DNA of 31,146 nt from Bacillota bacterium (GTDB lineage: Bacteria > Bacillota > Clostridia > Peptostreptococcales > Anaerovoracaceae), in assembly GCA_017534025.1 (NCBI GenBank), contig JAFWDF010000020.1:1-31146 (forward strand). The letters are read 5' to 3'. Position numbers and translations under genes: made by a program. Within the stretch, counting starts at the first letter, position 1. Each line of letters begins with the position of its first letter. The notes below the pieces were generated by a model. It did not search any database. It saw only the letters and a program-made list of their open reading frames with translations, and was not told where the DNA came from. Positions 29,638-31,146 of the stretch are shown here, in pieces.

Positions 29638-30569
29638 TATTTATCGCCTCCTTCCGCGTTTTCCGCACCCTTTTGCAGTTTCTCCAGAATGGTTGCCCGA
29701 AGCTTCTCCGCGTTAACCGCAGCACTTTCCTGCGGTTTTTCCGCGCCTTCAGCAGCCTTCGTTTCCAGCTTTTCGGCGGCTTTTTCCAGCGCTTCTTTTT
29801 CCGCTGCTGCTGTTTTGGCAGCTTCGGCTTTGGCAGCTTCGGCTTTCTTTGCTTCTGCAGCCTTCTTGGCGGCTTCCAGCTTGGCGGCCTTTTCCTTGGC
29901 GGCAGCTTCTTCAGCCAGCGCGAGATTTTCCGGTGTGCCCGGACAGATGGATTCGTCGAAGTTGCGGTTTACCTTACCCTTGGTGATCTTGTTGATCACA
30001 GCAGTCAGTACACCGAATACGAAGAAGCCGCCCGGAGCCATGGTCAGGATGGTCATCGGATCGATCAGATTCGCAGTGACTTCCATTCCGAGGAAAGTAC
30101 CGGCGCCGATGAATTCACGGATCATACCCATGATGAACAGGGCCAGTGTGAAACCGAGACCCATGCCGATGCCGTCCAGTGCGGAATCGACTACGGAATT
30201 CTTATTGGCAAACATTTCGGCACGGCCGAGGATGATGCAGTTTACTACGATCAGCGGAATATAGATACCCAGAGACGCATTCAGCGACGGCAGGTACGCT
30301 TTCAGCAGGAACTGCACGATGGTTACAAAGCCCGCGATAACGGTGATATAGCACGGGATACGGACTCTGTTAGGAATAATGTTCTTCAGGATCGAAATAA
30401 CGATATTGGAACATACCAGAACGGCGGTGGTGGAAAGTCCCATACCCAGTCCGTTCAGCGCGCTTGTGGAAGTCGCCAGGAACGGACAGGTACCGATGAT
30501 CAGCACCAGAACCGGGTTTTCCTTAATTATGCCGTTCGTGAGGATCGATAACTTGGATCTTTCTGTCAT
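29637..30569 (-). CDS. rnfE: Rnf complex subunit RnfE with long Ala/Lys/Glu-rich C-terminal extension
   Basis: RnfE is the paralogue of RnfA in the membrane core. Residues 1-205 are a normal RnfE: ENPVLVLIIGTCPFLATS, YIPLIVVNCIILGRAEMFA, SALDGIGMGLGFTLAL and the loop before the last helix (APGGFFVFGVLTAVI). Residues about 217-310 are extra: a 95-residue, highly charged stretch of repeated AAK, AEAAK and EKAAEK blocks that should form a long helix or coiled coil, ending AENAEGGDK. Typical RnfE is about 200-230 residues, so this tail adds roughly half again. It probably lies on the cytoplasmic side. The rnfG stop overlaps its start (ATGA), and its own stop overlaps rnfA. The tail's function is unknown. 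Confidence 0.95.
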   Translation of the reverse strand: MTERSKLSILTNGIIKENPVLVLIIGTCPFLATSTSALNGLGMGLSTTAVLVCSNIVISILKNIIPNRVRIPCYITVIAGFVTIVQFLLKAYLPSLNASLGIYIPLIVVNCIILGRAEMFANKNSVVDSALDGIGMGLGFTLALFIMGMIREFIGAGTFLGMEVTANLIDPMTILTMAPGGFFVFGVLTAVINKITKGKVNRNFDESICPGTPENLALAEEAAAKEKAAKLEAAKKAAEAKKAEAAKAEAAKTAAAEKEALEKAAEKLETKAAEGAEKPQESAAVNAEKLRATILEKLQKGAENAEGGDK

Positions 30570-31141
30570 TTCAGTTCACCTCCGATTTCGGCATAAGCGT
30601 CGATTGCTTCATTAACGGCGCCATAGATTCCGTTGGAGGATACCGTCGCTCCGCTGACTTCGTCAACCTGCGTATCTTTCTTGATATTAGCGGCATCTTC
30701 CGTTTCGGTCTTGCCGTTATACTGTTCGGCAAGATATTCCGGTTCCATAGCCTTGGTACCCACACCCGCGGTGTCTGCGTGTTCCGTGATGGTGACGCCG
30801 GTAATGGCGCCGCTCGCGTCAAAACCTGTCATTACGGTAATGGTTCCGCCAAAGCTCTTGTTTTCAGTTGTGACAACTACACCGGAGCCATTATTGGCAA
30901 TGTAGTATTCCGTCGTGCCTTCCGGCAGGTCGCCTTCCACCGCAGTAAATGCGTCGGCGTCAGGCAGTACTTCCAGTCTTGCGGCATCGGCAATTTCCTT
31001 GTTGATCTGTTCGATCTTCGGAGCGGTCACCTGATAAACCACAGAGAGCGCACCGGAAATAACCAGGCAGATCAGAAGAAGAACGACAGTAGGGCCGGCC
31101 ATAGTGTCTTTGAATGCGGTTTTCTTTGCTTCATTTGACAT
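30566..31141 (-). CDS. rnfG: Rnf complex subunit RnfG (flavoprotein)
   Basis: RnfG carries covalently bound FMN and passes electrons within the Rnf complex. It has 191 residues: one N-terminal membrane helix (about 15-37), then an extracytoplasmic domain. The FMN attachment motif is VSGATVSSNG, with Thr166 as the acceptor residue, and the upstream block TEHADTAGVGTK is the usual partner segment. The start ATG is at 31141, five bases from the window edge, so its ribosome site and the upstream rnfC and rnfD genes lie outside. The stop overlaps rnfE by four bases. The order G-E-A-B matches the clostridial rnfCDGEAB operon. Confidence 0.95.
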   Translation of the reverse strand: MSNEAKKTAFKDTMAGPTVVLLLICLVISGALSVVYQVTAPKIEQINKEIADAARLEVLPDADAFTAVEGDLPEGTTEYYIANNGSGVVVTTENKSFGGTITVMTGFDASGAITGVTITEHADTAGVGTKAMEPEYLAEQYNGKTETEDAANIKKDTQVDEVSGATVSSNGIYGAVNEAIDAYAEIGGELK

Positions 31142-31146
31142 TATTC

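Noticed and set aside
29673..30551. 292-codon plus-strand ORF opposite rnfE
   Set aside because: Antisense to rnfE. Its Phe/Ser/Cys-rich start is simply the complement of the Ala/Lys/Glu-rich RnfE tail.

Overview
The window reads as chromosomal DNA of a moderately GC-rich anaerobe of the Bacillota, most likely class Clostridia. The pointers are a perfect CIRCE operator in front of a small heat-shock gene, reverse rubrerythrin, an Rnf ion-pumping complex, a glycine decarboxylase P-protein split into two genes, a cobalamin-dependent methionine synthase whose activation domain is a separate gene, sigma-A-like promoters and many intrinsic terminators. TGA ends many genes, so the standard bacterial code is in use. 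No phage, integrase, insertion sequence or CRISPR array is visible. Genus cannot be read from the sequence.

Layout. 1-1430: HrcA/CIRCE-controlled hsp20 and a ThrH-type phosphatase, each followed by a terminator. 1540-4190: a VTC-type polyphosphate polymerase-like gene with its DUF4956 membrane partner, the manganese exporter gene mntP, a small GNAT gene and tRNA-Leu(CAG). 4230-4460: hairpins and copy 1 of a palindromic repeat. 4475-5759 (minus): DUF937 protein and reverse rubrerythrin. 6046-7210: panB behind a long leader. 7445-11775: glycine cleavage operon gcvT-gcvH-gcvPA-gcvPB. 11975-13000: gap, with unusual cofactor-site residues. 13204-14271: leuB. 14393-15988: secreted lysozyme-like protein. 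16109-19277 (minus): metH and its activation-domain gene. 19578-21388: a eukaryotic-type hisA overlapping a membrane-protein gene. 21536-26417: a four-ORF cluster (leucine-rich-repeat protein, metallopeptidase-like domain, VWA protein, MoxR-type AAA+ ATPase). 26418-26830: terminator and repeat copies 2 and 3. 26845-28059 (minus): MFS transporter. 28212-31141 (minus): rnfB, rnfA, rnfE and rnfG of an rnf operon that continues past the right edge.

Functional links. The gcv operon splits glycine into CO2, ammonia and methylene-tetrahydrofolate. MetH uses methyl-tetrahydrofolate and PanB uses methylene-tetrahydrofolate, so one-carbon metabolism is strongly represented. Rnf couples ferredoxin oxidation and NAD reduction to ion transport, and reverse rubrerythrin detoxifies peroxide, both fitting an anaerobe.

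The best candidate for an undescribed system is the 21.5-26.4 kb cluster. The metallopeptidase-like and VWA halves lie in one reading frame separated by a single TGA. That TGA sits at or next to a position where, from memory, relatives carry Trp. The second half has no good ribosome site of its own beside the stop. The VWA half and the MoxR ATPase genes overlap by ATGA, and the ATPase gene has a +1-frame Ala/Glu-rich tail after its stop. Other items worth a look are an 83-bp four-arm repeat in three copies, a long Ala/Lys/Glu-rich extension on RnfE, and the gap cofactor site.
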